The position numbers and the translations under genes were made by a program. Under the pieces are notes generated by a model. It worked only from the letters and a program-made list of their open reading frames with translations, did no database searches and was not told the origin of the DNA. DNA of 64,000 nucleotides from an uncultured Eggerthella sp. (GTDB taxonomy: Bacteria > Actinomycetota > Coriobacteriia > Coriobacteriales > Eggerthellaceae), in NCBI GenBank assembly GCA_905203045.1, contig CAJKUH010000010.1, positions 9,854-73,853 on the forward strand. Direction: 5' to 3'. Below are positions 55,001 through 63,284 of this stretch, one piece after another. Within the stretch, counting starts at the first letter, position 1; each line of letters starts with the position of its first letter.

Positions 55001-56615
55001 GAAAAAGGGTCTGCCGTAGGCAGACCCTATAAGATGTGGTGGAGCCGAGGGGGAAGCAGTCGAACTCGGCGGCTTCCCCTTTAACAAAAGGGGATTCGTC
55101 GGTCCAATACTCATCCAGCGAGAACCAGTCCCGCCACGTGATTTCCTGCTTGTCGTCCTCGGAGAACCACATGCTCACGACGAGCTTGTCGTCGTACAGA
55201 TAGACCTTGTCCACGAAATACTCGAAGACCTGGTCTCGAATCTCCGGGTCGTTCACGTCGGCATGCAGGAACTTGTCGAAGTACGCCTGGATGCTGTGCC
55301 TGTCCTCGCACAGCGACACGCGGACGTTTTCCGTCCCTATGGCATCGTTCAGGGCGCTCTTCTGCTCTTCGAGCTGCGCGAGGCGTTGTGTCACCGTATC
55401 GCTGACCACGCCCTTCTCGATGACCTTCACGAGGTTCGCGAGGCTTTTCTCCACTTCCCTGCGCTTCGCCTCCAGCGCCTCGAGATACGCGGTGTCGTCG
55501 TGGCTCTTCTCGTAATACTCCGCCGCATCCAGGGCGAGCGCCGTCACGTTCTCCTCGTCGTCGACGATGTTGTGCAGGGCGAACAGCACCATGTCCTCTA
55601 GGTCCTGCTTGCGGGCCTTGTGCAGGTGGCACTCCTTCCTGCGCTGGGCGGAGCAATAGTAGTAGTAATACGTCCGCCCGGTCTTGCTCGTACCTGACAC
55701 GCCCTGCATGGTGCTCCCGCACTCACCGCAATAGAGCTTGCCCGTGAGCCAATAGCGCGGGGCGTCGCTGCCGTCCATGCCGTGCGCCCGCTGGGAACCC
55801 TTGCGCTTGTTCTCGGCGAACCGCCTTTGCGCCCTATCGAAAGTCGCCTCGTCGACGAGGACGGGCATTCCGCCGGCGACCGTGATGTCGCCGTGGTGGT
55901 ACTCGCCGATGTAGGCGCGGTTCTTGAGCATCTTGTTCAGCATGTTCACGCTGAACTTCGCGTTCCTCGGCGTGCGCAGGCCCTGCGCGTTCATCTTATC
56001 GGCAATGGTCTTCAGCGGCTTGCCCGACGCGTATTCCGTAAACGCCCACTGCACGAACGGCGCCGTGTTCGGGTCCGGGATGTACTTCTTCGTGGACCTG
56101 TCCACGTCGTAGCCGAACAGCTTGTGGCCGTTGTACAGGGCGTGCTGCGCGTTGTAGTCCATGCCGCGCTGGATGTTCTGCGACAGCTGGCGGCTGTAAT
56201 ACTCCGCCATGGCCTCCATCAACCCCTCGATGAGGACGCCTTCGGGTCCCTCCGTCGGGATGTGCTCAGCCAACAGGTGAATCTCGCATCCCGCGTCGCG
56301 GATTTTCTTCTTCGCCATCGCCAGAACGTACTTGTCGCGCCCCAGACGGTCGGTCTTCCACATGATGAGGGTATGGGGACGAATTTTTGCGACTTCCGAC
56401 AGCATCTGCTGGAACCCCGGCCGTGCGTCCGTGGTGCCGGATATTGCCGCGTCCTCATACTCCTGCACGATTTTGAAGCCGTGCGCATCCGCCCATTCGT
56501 GGGCAAGCTCGCGCTGCTGGTCGATGCTCGCGTCGTTTTGCGAGTGGGACGAGAAGCGATAGTACGCTATCGCGAGGTTGTTGTCGTTCGGCGCGAATTT
56601 CTTCTTACGTGCCAT
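54873..56615 (-). CDS. Large serine recombinase / integrase
   Basis: A 580-residue serine recombinase. The resolvase domain (about 15-160) has the catalytic serine in YYRFSSHSQ near 22-23 and the arginine-rich MWKTDRLGRDKY near 95. A recombinase domain (about 170-280) is followed by a zinc ribbon (YCGECGSTM and YYYCSAQRRKECH, about 310-345) and a coiled coil (about 390-440). The last 55 or so residues are encoded by host DNA past the junction at 55037, including the structured element, so they are not native. In the circular form the C-terminus would differ. It integrates and excises the element. Confidence 0.93.
   Translation of the reverse strand: MARKKKFAPNDNNLAIAYYRFSSHSQNDASIDQQRELAHEWADAHGFKIVQEYEDAAISGTTDARPGFQQMLSEVAKIRPHTLIMWKTDRLGRDKYVLAMAKKKIRDAGCEIHLLAEHIPTEGPEGVLIEGLMEAMAEYYSRQLSQNIQRGMDYNAQHALYNGHKLFGYDVDRSTKKYIPDPNTAPFVQWAFTEYASGKPLKTIADKMNAQGLRTPRNAKFSVNMLNKMLKNRAYIGEYHHGDITVAGGMPVLVDEATFDRAQRRFAENKRKGSQRAHGMDGSDAPRYWLTGKLYCGECGSTMQGVSGTSKTGRTYYYYYCSAQRRKECHLHKARKQDLEDMVLFALHNIVDDEENVTALALDAAEYYEKSHDDTAYLEALEAKRREVEKSLANLVKVIEKGVVSDTVTQRLAQLEEQKSALNDAIGTENVRVSLCEDRHSIQAYFDKFLHADVNDPEIRDQVFEYFVDKVYLYDDKLVVSMWFSEDDKQEITWRDWFSLDEYWTDESPFVKGEAAEFDCFPLGSTTSYRVCLRQTLFHTKRYDAARGPGGTANGPSRLDVRSTPGACFPAICTHQGPAR
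55002..55027 (-). terminator. Terminator beyond the tRNA/tmRNA-like 3' end
   Basis: GGGTCTGCC / GGCAGACCC stem with a GTA loop and T5 on the minus strand, 10 nt beyond a CCA end, as at functional tRNA genes here. Confidence 0.75.
55037..55080 (-). other. Left attachment junction at a tRNA/tmRNA-like 3' end
   Basis: On the minus strand the sequence ends TTCGACT...CCCCCTCGGCTCCACCA, which looks like the T-loop, acceptor and CCA of a tmRNA (ssrA) or tRNA gene. The rest of that gene is absent. The site also contains an inverted repeat GGGGAAGC / GCTTCCCC. The large serine recombinase gene ends across it. I infer that this is the left end of the integrated element; the exact crossover point cannot be read from one junction. 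Confidence 0.6.
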
Positions 56616-56718
56616 AGGTTTACCACCCCCTGTAATTTCTGCTTATAGGCTTTCACGTTAGTTCCTCCTCTGATAGATAGCCCGCCGCCTAAACGGAACG
56701 GCGGGCTTATCGTTCTTC

Positions 56719-57366
56719 TTACATATCAACGACCTGCTTGGTTACAGCTATCAGCTTATCCTTGTACTGCGCCACATCGGCAATCGCCAGCTTCTCAATG
56801 GCGCGGATATAACGCTCCATGTGGTCGAAATCGATGTCGCCGCCTGATGTGGCTGGGAGGCTGACTTCGCAGGTCTTCACCCTGTCCCACGTGGCCTTCT
56901 TGTCATACGAAAACTGCTCCTTCGTAATCTTCTCTATGCACTTCGCCATGTACAGAAGGGCTTCAACGGACTTGGCTTCCACCATAGGCTTAATCAGGTA
57001 TGCGTCCCATAACACGCCTACGGCCTGTGGCTGAGCATAGACGGTACCCGTGGCGACCGCGCCGTTCTGGATAACGTCAATACACATCTCCTGAGTGTTC
57101 CAATCAGACTTACGCCCGTAGAACATGATTCCGTTATCACCAACCTTCGCGTTTACCAAAGGGACGCAATACTCCTCATTAGGAACAGTTGACGTATCAC
57201 GTCTCTTGTCGAAGTCTGCCTTCTTGCATTTCGCTTCGACCTTGTTAAACACATCGCTGACCTTAAATGTCTTGAAGACTATCTGCCCATTCCCGAAATC
57301 AGCATCCGAAGCGCCTGCTTCGTCAGATGCGGATTCTGGAGAGAGAGAGTATTTCCTTGTCCTCAT
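56719..57366 (-). CDS. Specificity (S) subunit, C-terminal half-gene
   Basis: A 215-residue reading frame that begins in the middle of what should be a single S protein. After an acidic linker (ESASDEAGASDADFGNGQ) comes a target-recognition domain starting FKTFKVSDVFN, and a C-terminal helix ends at QVVDM. It overlaps the upstream half by 44 nt in another frame and has no ribosome binding site of its own. One extra CT in the CT repeat at 57339-57349 fuses the two halves into a normal two-domain subunit of about 400 residues. Confidence 0.8.
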   Translation of the reverse strand: MRTRKYSLSPESASDEAGASDADFGNGQIVFKTFKVSDVFNKVEAKCKKADFDKRRDTSTVPNEEYCVPLVNAKVGDNGIMFYGRKSDWNTQEMCIDVIQNGAVATGTVYAQPQAVGVLWDAYLIKPMVEAKSVEALLYMAKCIEKITKEQFSYDKKATWDRVKTCEVSLPATSGGDIDFDHMERYIRAIEKLAIADVAQYKDKLIAVTKQVVDM

Positions 57367-57925
57367 CGGTCAGCTCGTAATCATCAAGACCGGAAGCGGC
57401 GAGATACGCGTCAAGCTCGGCGATGCGCTCCTGCTCAAGCTCGGCAATGCGCTCCTGCATGTACTCATAGTTAATGTCATCGACCGTGTACTCGTGGTCA
57501 ACATCAGCAGATTCAACAACCGGCAGCTCGATGGACAGCTCCTTAACAAGCGCTCGGTTGAACTTCACTGCATAGTTCCAACCATTTCCCGCAGACTTAC
57601 GAATGCAGGATATGACGTAAAGACAGCACTTCTCGTCCCACTTATCCGGCTGATACGGATACATGCCCTGTACATGCGGATATCCGATAAACGGACTTGA
57701 CTGGTAGAACATCGTATCTGCACCAGTGGTCGTATCCGAAAACGTAATCATGCCGCCCTGCTCAGTCGGAGTAAGGCCGCAATACCCGCCGATACCGTTG
57801 TTCACGGAAGAATTGGACAGGACCGGCGTTGTGCCATCGGAGGCGAATAGCTCATCGTTCTTCATCTTGTAGGCGCTGGTGGGGTGAATATCGAACAATT
57901 CCCCAACCTTGAACGTCTTAAACAT
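57323..57925 (-). CDS. Specificity (S) subunit, N-terminal half-gene
   Basis: A 200-residue first half of an S protein. The target-recognition domain (about 1-155) starts FKTFKVGELFDIHPTSAYK and contains IGYPHVQGMYPY. A helix follows with the repeated IAELEQERIAEL. The frame ends LTDEDKEILSLSRIRI. The start overlaps the methylase stop by 8 nt (ATGTTTAA), so translation is coupled. The unit fits Type IIB/BcgI-like or Type I S subunits, which determine the DNA target. A half-S protein can sometimes act as a dimer, so function is not excluded. Confidence 0.82.
   Translation of the reverse strand: MFKTFKVGELFDIHPTSAYKMKNDELFASDGTTPVLSNSSVNNGIGGYCGLTPTEQGGMITFSDTTTGADTMFYQSSPFIGYPHVQGMYPYQPDKWDEKCCLYVISCIRKSAGNGWNYAVKFNRALVKELSIELPVVESADVDHEYTVDDINYEYMQERIAELEQERIAELDAYLAASGLDDYELTDEDKEILSLSRIRI
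57339..57349 (-). repeat. CT dinucleotide repeat at the S-subunit frame break
   Basis: On the coding strand the run is C-T-C-T-C-T-C-T-C-T-C (five CT units plus C). Adding one CT changes ATA-CTC-TCT-CTC-TCC to a frame that reads straight into the second half-gene. Confidence 0.85.
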
Positions 57926-59240
57926 CAGCCATCACCTCGCCTTTCAGAATTGCGCCAACCTTCCACGCAAGATAATCGGCAACGGTCTTCTTGAAGTCCG
58001 CCTCCGTGGGCGTGGTGTCAATCTTCTTGTGCTGGTTGAATGTCCAGTCGTTCCCGTCCAAGGAGACCGTATCGCGAATGACGAGACTATTCGCCTCGGT
58101 GTAATAGCTCGTCTTGGGCTTCTTGCCAAGACAGATAGCCGCCACCTCGTCATAGCGCTCCAGCGCATGGTCGGTGTTGCGAAGATTGACCTTCTGAGTG
58201 GACTTCTTGCGGTTCTGGCGGGTATAGCCGTCCTCCGAGAAGTCGATGAATGTCACGACATCATCGACTTCGTGCGGACGGTTAACCTGAAACAGATAGA
58301 TTGCCGTCTGCACGGATGACTTGCCATTGAAAAGGTCGCCCGGCATGTGAATGCTCGCAATCAACGTGTTCTTTTCAAGAATCCGCTTCGTGTAAACGTC
58401 GCCCTGCCCGCTTCCGGCGTTTTCCTGAATCAGAACCGCACCGTAGCCCGTCTCCATACGCGACAACGCCTCATCGACAAAAATGAGACCCTTACCCGGT
58501 GCCGAGTAGGGCGGATTCAACAGGAACACGTTCGCCGGGAATGTGTCCTTGTGGCTCTTGATGAACTTCGGGCCTTCCTTGTGCGAATCGCCGCAGATAA
58601 TCTGTGAGGACCCGTCGCCCATGAGAATCATGTTCAGAACGGCGAGAATGTAGATGTTGCCCAGAATCTCGATACCGAGCAGCTGGTTGTGCTTGATATT
58701 CTCGACCTTGCTATCCAGCGTCTGCGTGTCCTTGATGCGCTTCTTCGCATCGTCAATCATGATTTCCATGGCGGACACGAGGAAGCCGGATGAACCCATA
58801 CAGGTATCCCACACGAACGAGTCCATGTCAGTTCGTGTGATTCGCGCCATTAGCATAGTCACAAAGCGAGGCGTCAGTACCACATCGTTGAGCTTGTCGT
58901 TCTCAATGGAAACCCAGTCGTTCAAACTGTTTAGAATCTTTCCAGTGAAATCCAAGTGGATGTTGCTTTCGAGAAGCGGCAGAATATCCTCTTTGACCTG
59001 CTTGTAGATGGACTTGATGACGCTTTCGCCGTTCACGGGCTTCCAGAGGTCGCGTTTCTCAAATACGGGCTTCAAATAATTCAGCACCATGTTGACTTTA
59101 TCGGTTGAGCAATTCTTCTTGCGCAGGAAAGCCCTCGTCCTGCGCAGAACGATGCTTCCGTCGTTATCGTCATGGTCGTCATTGCTGTAGAAGTCGGCGA
59201 CTTCCAGCGGCTTCACACCCTCCGTCGTAAGTCCCGCCAT
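57918..59240 (-). CDS. N6-adenine DNA methyltransferase part of a BcgI-like RM protein
   Basis: A 440-residue N6 DNA methylase domain. The AdoMet-binding segment (WDTCMGSSGFLVSAM) and the catalytic NPPY motif (LLNPPYSAPGKG) are intact. A helical N-terminus precedes it. It is the second part of one polypeptide with the nuclease domain encoded at 59404-59952: the coding frame of this part reaches back past the marked ATG to 59414 (FVELDKLSLTDAEKEKL). The break is at a T7 tract. The last 8 nt overlap the S gene start. Such a nuclease-methylase protein plus one S subunit is the layout of BcgI-type systems. Confidence 0.85.
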   Translation of the reverse strand: MAGLTTEGVKPLEVADFYSNDDHDDNDGSIVLRRTRAFLRKKNCSTDKVNMVLNYLKPVFEKRDLWKPVNGESVIKSIYKQVKEDILPLLESNIHLDFTGKILNSLNDWVSIENDKLNDVVLTPRFVTMLMARITRTDMDSFVWDTCMGSSGFLVSAMEIMIDDAKKRIKDTQTLDSKVENIKHNQLLGIEILGNIYILAVLNMILMGDGSSQIICGDSHKEGPKFIKSHKDTFPANVFLLNPPYSAPGKGLIFVDEALSRMETGYGAVLIQENAGSGQGDVYTKRILEKNTLIASIHMPGDLFNGKSSVQTAIYLFQVNRPHEVDDVVTFIDFSEDGYTRQNRKKSTQKVNLRNTDHALERYDEVAAICLGKKPKTSYYTEANSLVIRDTVSLDGNDWTFNQHKKIDTTPTEADFKKTVADYLAWKVGAILKGEVMADV

Positions 59241-59403
59241 GATGAGACCGCAGAACAGATACAGTTTCTCGTTAGTGCCCAGCAGGGTCTTGATGCTCGC
59301 ATCGTCGTAAATCCTCTGATGGATTCCCTTGATGCTCTGCTCCAGCAGCTCCTCTTTATCGCGCTTGAGCTTTTCCTTTTCAGCATCCGTTAAGGAGAGC
59401 TTA

Positions 59404-59952
59404 TCAAGCTCGACAAAAAAACGTGTCGATGTTTGGCTGCTTCATCTGCACGAAATCGAAGTCAACAAGCTCCTTCGGAACTCGGTCGTTTTTCTTCGAC
59501 ACGTAGTAAGCCTTGACCTCCGGGTCCTTGACACGACCCTCTTCGAGCATCGAACCATTGATGCCGACGATGATGACCTCGCCGTACGTGCCCTCGTCCA
59601 GAATCGCCAGGCCGTAATGCAGAGCACCGTTCACGGCGAACTGCTGCACGGCGCGGTTCGGGTTCTTACCGCCGCTCACCAGTTCGATATCGCCGCCAGG
59701 CGTCAACTTCTCCAGCTTGCCCTTCGTACCTTTAGCCTCAATCATCACGGGAATGTCCCGTCGGGTCTTGTTTTGCAGCAGAAGCTGAATATCCGGGTAG
59801 TTCACACCCGAGCCGCCAGATTTGGAATCAGCTTCTTTAAGTGCCTTGGTAATGGAGCTGTTAATCTCCTCCGTCTTGCCGAAATGTCGTATCTCGAGGT
59901 CGTCCAAGAGCGCCTTGAAATGCTCTTCGACCTTCTCTTCAATGCTTGCCAT
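59404..59952 (-). CDS. PD-(D/E)XK nuclease part of a BcgI-like RM protein (frameshifted end)
   Basis: A 182-residue frame with an N-terminal restriction-nuclease domain. The pattern E (KTEEINSSI), PD (NYPDIQLLL) and E-x-K (VMIEAKG), with the usual spacing, is a PD-(D/E)XK active site. The first 20 residues are helical. The frame stops at NIDTFFCRA, just after a T7 tract; reading with six T residues continues directly into the methylase. So the full protein would have about 675 residues. A GGAGGG precedes the ATG at a spacing of about 11. Confidence 0.82.
   Translation of the reverse strand: MASIEEKVEEHFKALLDDLEIRHFGKTEEINSSITKALKEADSKSGGSGVNYPDIQLLLQNKTRRDIPVMIEAKGTKGKLEKLTPGGDIELVSGGKNPNRAVQQFAVNGALHYGLAILDEGTYGEVIIVGINGSMLEEGRVKDPEVKAYYVSKKNDRVPKELVDFDFVQMKQPNIDTFFCRA
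59415..59421 (-). repeat. T7 homopolymer at the nuclease-methylase frame break
   Basis: On the coding strand ACG-TTT-TTT-TGT leads to a stop four codons later. With six T residues it reads ACG-TTT-TTT-GTC-GAG-CTT and continues for 500 codons into the methylase. Confidence 0.88.
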
Positions 59953-59968
59953 CTATTCGTTTCCCTCC

Positions 59969-60217
59969 TTACCAGTCATGGTTCGCGATGTACTCGTCGG
60001 CAGCCAGACGGAAAAACGCGGACAGGCTCAACCCGTGAGCCTTCGCAATCGCCGTCAGGCGCTCCTTATCGCTTTTCGTCATGGAGACCAACGACGTGGC
60101 GCGCCCCTCTGATGCATCGGCGGAAACGCTCGCCTTGGCCTCCTTCTTATCGTGTTCCTTCGCGGCGTCTGCTTCGAACTTGTCGAGCAATGCCGCCATA
60201 TCTTGCTTCTTCGCCAT
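59969..60217 (-). CDS. Ribbon-helix-helix DNA-binding protein (ParB-like partner of ParA)
   Basis: An 82-residue protein. The N-terminus is polar and helical (FEADAAKEHDKKEAK). The C-terminal 40 residues fit a ribbon-helix-helix fold (VSMTKSDKERLTAIAKAHGLSLSAFFRL). It is 41 nt downstream of parA, the order seen in small type Ib partition systems. A repeated operator-like sequence lies directly before it and again before parA. Confidence 0.78.
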   Translation of the reverse strand: MAKKQDMAALLDKFEADAAKEHDKKEAKASVSADASEGRATSLVSMTKSDKERLTAIAKAHGLSLSAFFRLAADEYIANHDW

Positions 60218-60234
60218 ATCCTACCTCCTCGCAT

Positions 60235-60272
60235 AGATACTCATTATCTAACAAGTATCTAATGAGTATCTA
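60235..60272. promoter_or_regulatory. Operator or parS-like repeats between parA and the RHH gene
   Basis: AGATACTCATTA (60235-60246) and TAATGAGTATCT (60260-60271) are perfect inverted repeats, and AGTATCTA occurs twice 11 nt apart. The sequence ATACTCATTATCTAA (60237-60251) recurs as ATACTCAATATCTAA at 60875-60889, upstream of parA, with one mismatch. Probably the binding site of the RHH protein. Confidence 0.65.
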
Positions 60273-60846
60273 TCCTTTTCAACTGCTTCTTCTCGAACGA
60301 CAGACCAGCCAAAACGCTGACCTTGCGGCACATCGTGCGGACCGCCTCGGCGGCGGCACCGTGCCTGTCCACGTTCACGACGGATTTCTGCATGCCCTGC
60401 GCCTGCACGATTGCCTCGGACTGCGGAACCTTGACGACGTTTTTCGCCCATGGCTTCTTCTCAAGCCACGCCATGAACGACGCGCACATGCGAAAACGAT
60501 TCGTCCCGTTCACCACGATGACCAGCGGAGCATTCGTGTTCTTCGTCACGATAGAGACCGTTCGCGTGAACGGCTCGATGTCGTTCGGCGTCGGTCGAAC
60601 GGGAATGACGATGATGTCCGCACCGGAAACGAGGTCGCTCAGATTGTCCGTCAGCACGCCCGGCGTATCGACGATGGCAACCTCGGCATCCTCGACCTTC
60701 TTCGAAGACGACGCGTCCTTATACTGACCGTCCAGAGAGTAGAGCGACGCGGGCACGCCCTGTCGCACATAGCTCTCGTAAAGCTCGTTGGCTATCACCG
60801 ACTTACCGGTGCCGCCTTTCTCGCAAACGACTGCGATTGTCTTCAT
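60259..60846 (-). CDS. parA: ParA-family ATPase
   Basis: A 195-residue deviant Walker ATPase. The A motif is CEKGGTGKSV near residue 9 with the signature lysine, and VDTPG is near 75. It is short, as in type Ib ParA proteins without a DNA-binding N-terminus. On an integrative element it probably stabilises the excised form. Its stop codon lies inside the inverted repeat shared with the RHH gene. Confidence 0.9.
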   Translation of the reverse strand: MKTIAVVCEKGGTGKSVIANELYESYVRQGVPASLYSLDGQYKDASSSKKVEDAEVAIVDTPGVLTDNLSDLVSGADIIVIPVRPTPNDIEPFTRTVSIVTKNTNAPLVIVVNGTNRFRMCASFMAWLEKKPWAKNVVKVPQSEAIVQAQGMQKSVVNVDRHGAAAEAVRTMCRKVSVLAGLSFEKKQLKRIDTH

Positions 60847-60893
60847 ATCAGCACCTCCATCCTATCAGAAATATATACTCAATATCTAAATTA

Positions 60894-60931
60894 TAGCTAC
60901 TGAATAAATAAATGTCAATATGCAGTAGCTA
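60894..60931. promoter_or_regulatory. Inverted repeat upstream of parA
   Basis: TAGCTACTG (60894-60902) and CAGTAGCTA (60923-60931) form a perfect 9-bp inverted repeat around an AT-rich spacer, in the parA promoter region beside the second copy of the ATACTCAATATCTAA site. Confidence 0.55.
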
Positions 60932-61153
60932 TCGGAGCACGCCCTTTTGCAGACCAGAGCAGGGGCTTCATCCGGGCTTTTGCCGGTCCCCAAACGGGCC
61001 TCACGCCCTCGCTTCGCCCCGTCCGTTCCCCGCGTTTTCCGAATCCGGCTCATAAACGAGCGGACGACAAAAATCCCGATTTTCCGCCCCTTGCGTGTAC
61101 GTCCGTCAACAGCCCTTCTGAAGGTCTCTTCGTAGCCCGCGAACGGGAGCTTG
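60932..61153. other. GC-rich gap between parA and the relaxase gene
   Basis: About 220 nt of C-rich sequence between the parA promoter and the terminator of the mobilization genes. No reading frame here looks like a protein. I see nothing specific in it. Confidence 0.4.
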
Positions 61154-61186
61154 AGAAAGGGAGCAGCTTGACGCTGCTCCCTTATC
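61154..61186 (-). terminator. Terminator of the mobilization operon
   Basis: GGGAGCAGC / GCTGCTCCC stem with a 5-nt loop and TTTCTC following on the minus strand, about 10 nt after the relaxase stop. Confidence 0.75.
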
Positions 61187-61193
61187 TTTTCGG

Positions 61194-62720
61194 CTACTCG
61201 CTGAACTGCGTGTCCTTGTCCGCCGACCTCGGCGCACTTGGGCTGGCACTTCGCGCCCTGGCATAGCGCGCCCGCATGGTCTTGGCATGTGCCTTGGCCT
61301 CGCGCTCGTCCTCGTTGGACAGCGCCTTCTCCGCCGCCTTGAGGCGCTTCTCGGCATCCCACATGCTCTTGCGGGACTCGTACACGCGCCTCTCCGCCTC
61401 CTCGCGCTGCCTGCGGGCCTCCTCCGCGAGCGCCTCCTGAATCATCATGCGCAGCATCATGGCGGTCATGTCGGCCATCATGCGGGACACGGGGTCCTTG
61501 GCGTCGCGCCCCGCCTTGGCGAACACGTGCATGCCGGCCAGAAGCCCCGGACACGGGTGTTGCAGGGTGTCGAGCGCCTCCTTGGAGGCATGGAACTCGC
61601 GCCTTGCTGCGTCCACGTCCTCGCGCAGCTTCGCCAGCTGCTCGTCCGGGTGGTTGCGCGCCTCGACAATCTGCTGATAGCGCTCGTCCATGAAGGGCTT
61701 GCCCTCCTCGCGTGAGCGGTGGATGTGCGCCTTCTGAAGGTCGGACGCCATCTCCGAAACGTCGGACTGGTCGAGGTCGTACACGTCGAGAGCGAAATCC
61801 GCAGAGGGCTGTGCTGCCGGCTCTGCCGTCTCGGGCACGTCGGGAAGAACCTCCGGTGCCGGGGCGTCCTGCTCGGGTACCTCAAGCTCGCGCTGCTTCG
61901 CCTCGAAGTACGCCTCGATGCCCTCGCGGGTCAGGTCGTCGGCGAGGTTGGAGGCACGGCGCCTTCTCTTGCGCCTGCTCTTGCCGTAGGGGTCGCGGGA
62001 CTTGTAGCTCCAGCCCACGGTCTCCTCACCGGTCTTCTCGTCGACCTTGCGGGTCTCGGTCCGCTCGACGCCGCGAACCTTCAGCTCCTCGAGGAACTCC
62101 TCCATGTTGCTCGCATGGTCGCGGGCGTCCGCCACGCGGTTGCCCAGAACGCGCTCGAAGGACTCGATGCCGAACTGCTTCTTGCGCTCGGCCCATGTGG
62201 TCGGCTCCCTGGCGGGTTCGGGACCCACGACGGTGAACCCCATCTCGCGGCTCAGCCGGTCGTTCTTGCGCTTCACGGTCGCATGGTCGGTGCCGTGCGC
62301 GATGGCCGTGCCGGACACCAAGTCATGGTTCGCGATGGTCGCATGGACGTGCACGCAGCCGCCCTCGCCGTCGGTGTGGACCGTGACCCAGCAGGGGGCG
62401 TTCGGGGCCACTTCCTTGCACAGGAGGTAGCCGTACTCGCACGCCCGCTGGATGTCCTCGGGGCTGTCACGGGAAAGCTCCTCGGGGGACCACGAGACGC
62501 GCAGCTCGTAGCCCTCGTTCAGCCTCGTCCCCTGGCTCTGCCTGCGCATGGCGGAGCAGAACCGGATGAAGTCCTCGCGGGTGCCCATGTCGCCCATCTG
62601 GGCGGCGATGCGGTTCGTCTTCTCGCGGATATTGCGCGTGCGCTTCTTGCCCTCGCCGAGTTCCGTGTACGACATGCGCCCGCGGACGTTCGGCAGGGGC
62701 TGGATGTGCGTCGTCGACAT
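61194..62720 (-). CDS. Relaxase (MOBP/MobA-type), mobilization nickase
   Basis: A 508-residue protein. The N-terminal relaxase domain (about 1-200) has the metal-binding HVHATIANHD near 135-144, the HxH signature, with candidate catalytic tyrosines upstream. The C-terminal half is helical and charged, with a coiled coil near 370-480. It nicks one strand at oriT and pilots the DNA. Its ATG overlaps the mobC stop by 1 nt (TGATG), so the two are coupled. High GC and strong codon bias set it apart from the host genes. Confidence 0.88.
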   Translation of the reverse strand: MSTTHIQPLPNVRGRMSYTELGEGKKRTRNIREKTNRIAAQMGDMGTREDFIRFCSAMRRQSQGTRLNEGYELRVSWSPEELSRDSPEDIQRACEYGYLLCKEVAPNAPCWVTVHTDGEGGCVHVHATIANHDLVSGTAIAHGTDHATVKRKNDRLSREMGFTVVGPEPAREPTTWAERKKQFGIESFERVLGNRVADARDHASNMEEFLEELKVRGVERTETRKVDEKTGEETVGWSYKSRDPYGKSRRKRRRRASNLADDLTREGIEAYFEAKQRELEVPEQDAPAPEVLPDVPETAEPAAQPSADFALDVYDLDQSDVSEMASDLQKAHIHRSREEGKPFMDERYQQIVEARNHPDEQLAKLREDVDAARREFHASKEALDTLQHPCPGLLAGMHVFAKAGRDAKDPVSRMMADMTAMMLRMMIQEALAEEARRQREEAERRVYESRKSMWDAEKRLKAAEKALSNEDEREAKAHAKTMRARYARARSASPSAPRSADKDTQFSE

Positions 62721-63271
62721 CAGCTTCCACCCCCTCCAGAAAGAATCTTATCGCCGCGCTCGCCGTACCAGTAATCGCACAGCTCCTCTAACTGCTCGGG
62801 GACGTCCGGCCACAGCAGGGCCATGGCGCGGAACACGTCCTTGCCGAAATCGGTGCGCAGGCCGTCCACCTCATCGGTCAGCTTCGACAGCTCGCCGCGC
62901 ACCTCCGCAAGACCCGTCTTGCACTCGCCGAGCACGCCCGGGGAGAGCGAACCCGGATGCGACTTGGCCTCCGCGTTCAGCACCCGCGCAATCTGGTTCA
63001 CGTTGACGCCGATGCTCTTCGCCTCGGATGCCATACGCTCCGCGTCGGCGTTCCTCGTCACGACGTACGTCGGCTCAACATCCCCGCCCTGTACCTTCTC
63101 CACGCAACTGCGGAGAAATGCGGAGCGGGTCATCTTTTTCTCGGAGCAAATCGCGTCCAGCGCGGCAAGCTCCTCGTCCGAAAACCGAACCTGGACCGTG
63201 CGCTCCTTGTTCGGCTTCTTAGCCGCCTGACGGCGCACGCGGCTGCTCCTCATGTCTGAACTCACACCCAC
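62720..63271 (-). CDS. mobC: MobC-like relaxosome protein
   Basis: A 183-residue accessory mobilization protein. Residues about 20-60 form a ribbon-helix-helix (RTVQVRFSDEELAALDAIC, MTRSAFLRSCV) for oriT binding, followed by helical segments with VNVNQIARVLNAEA, a MobC family pattern. I chose the GTG at 63271, 8 nt after AGGAGG; a GTG at 63280 overlaps the same site. It pairs with the relaxase. Confidence 0.85.
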   Translation of the reverse strand: MGVSSDMRSSRVRRQAAKKPNKERTVQVRFSDEELAALDAICSEKKMTRSAFLRSCVEKVQGGDVEPTYVVTRNADAERMASEAKSIGVNVNQIARVLNAEAKSHPGSLSPGVLGECKTGLAEVRGELSKLTDEVDGLRTDFGKDVFRAMALLWPDVPEQLEELCDYWYGERGDKILSGGGGS

Positions 63272-63284
63272 GTAAAACACCTCC

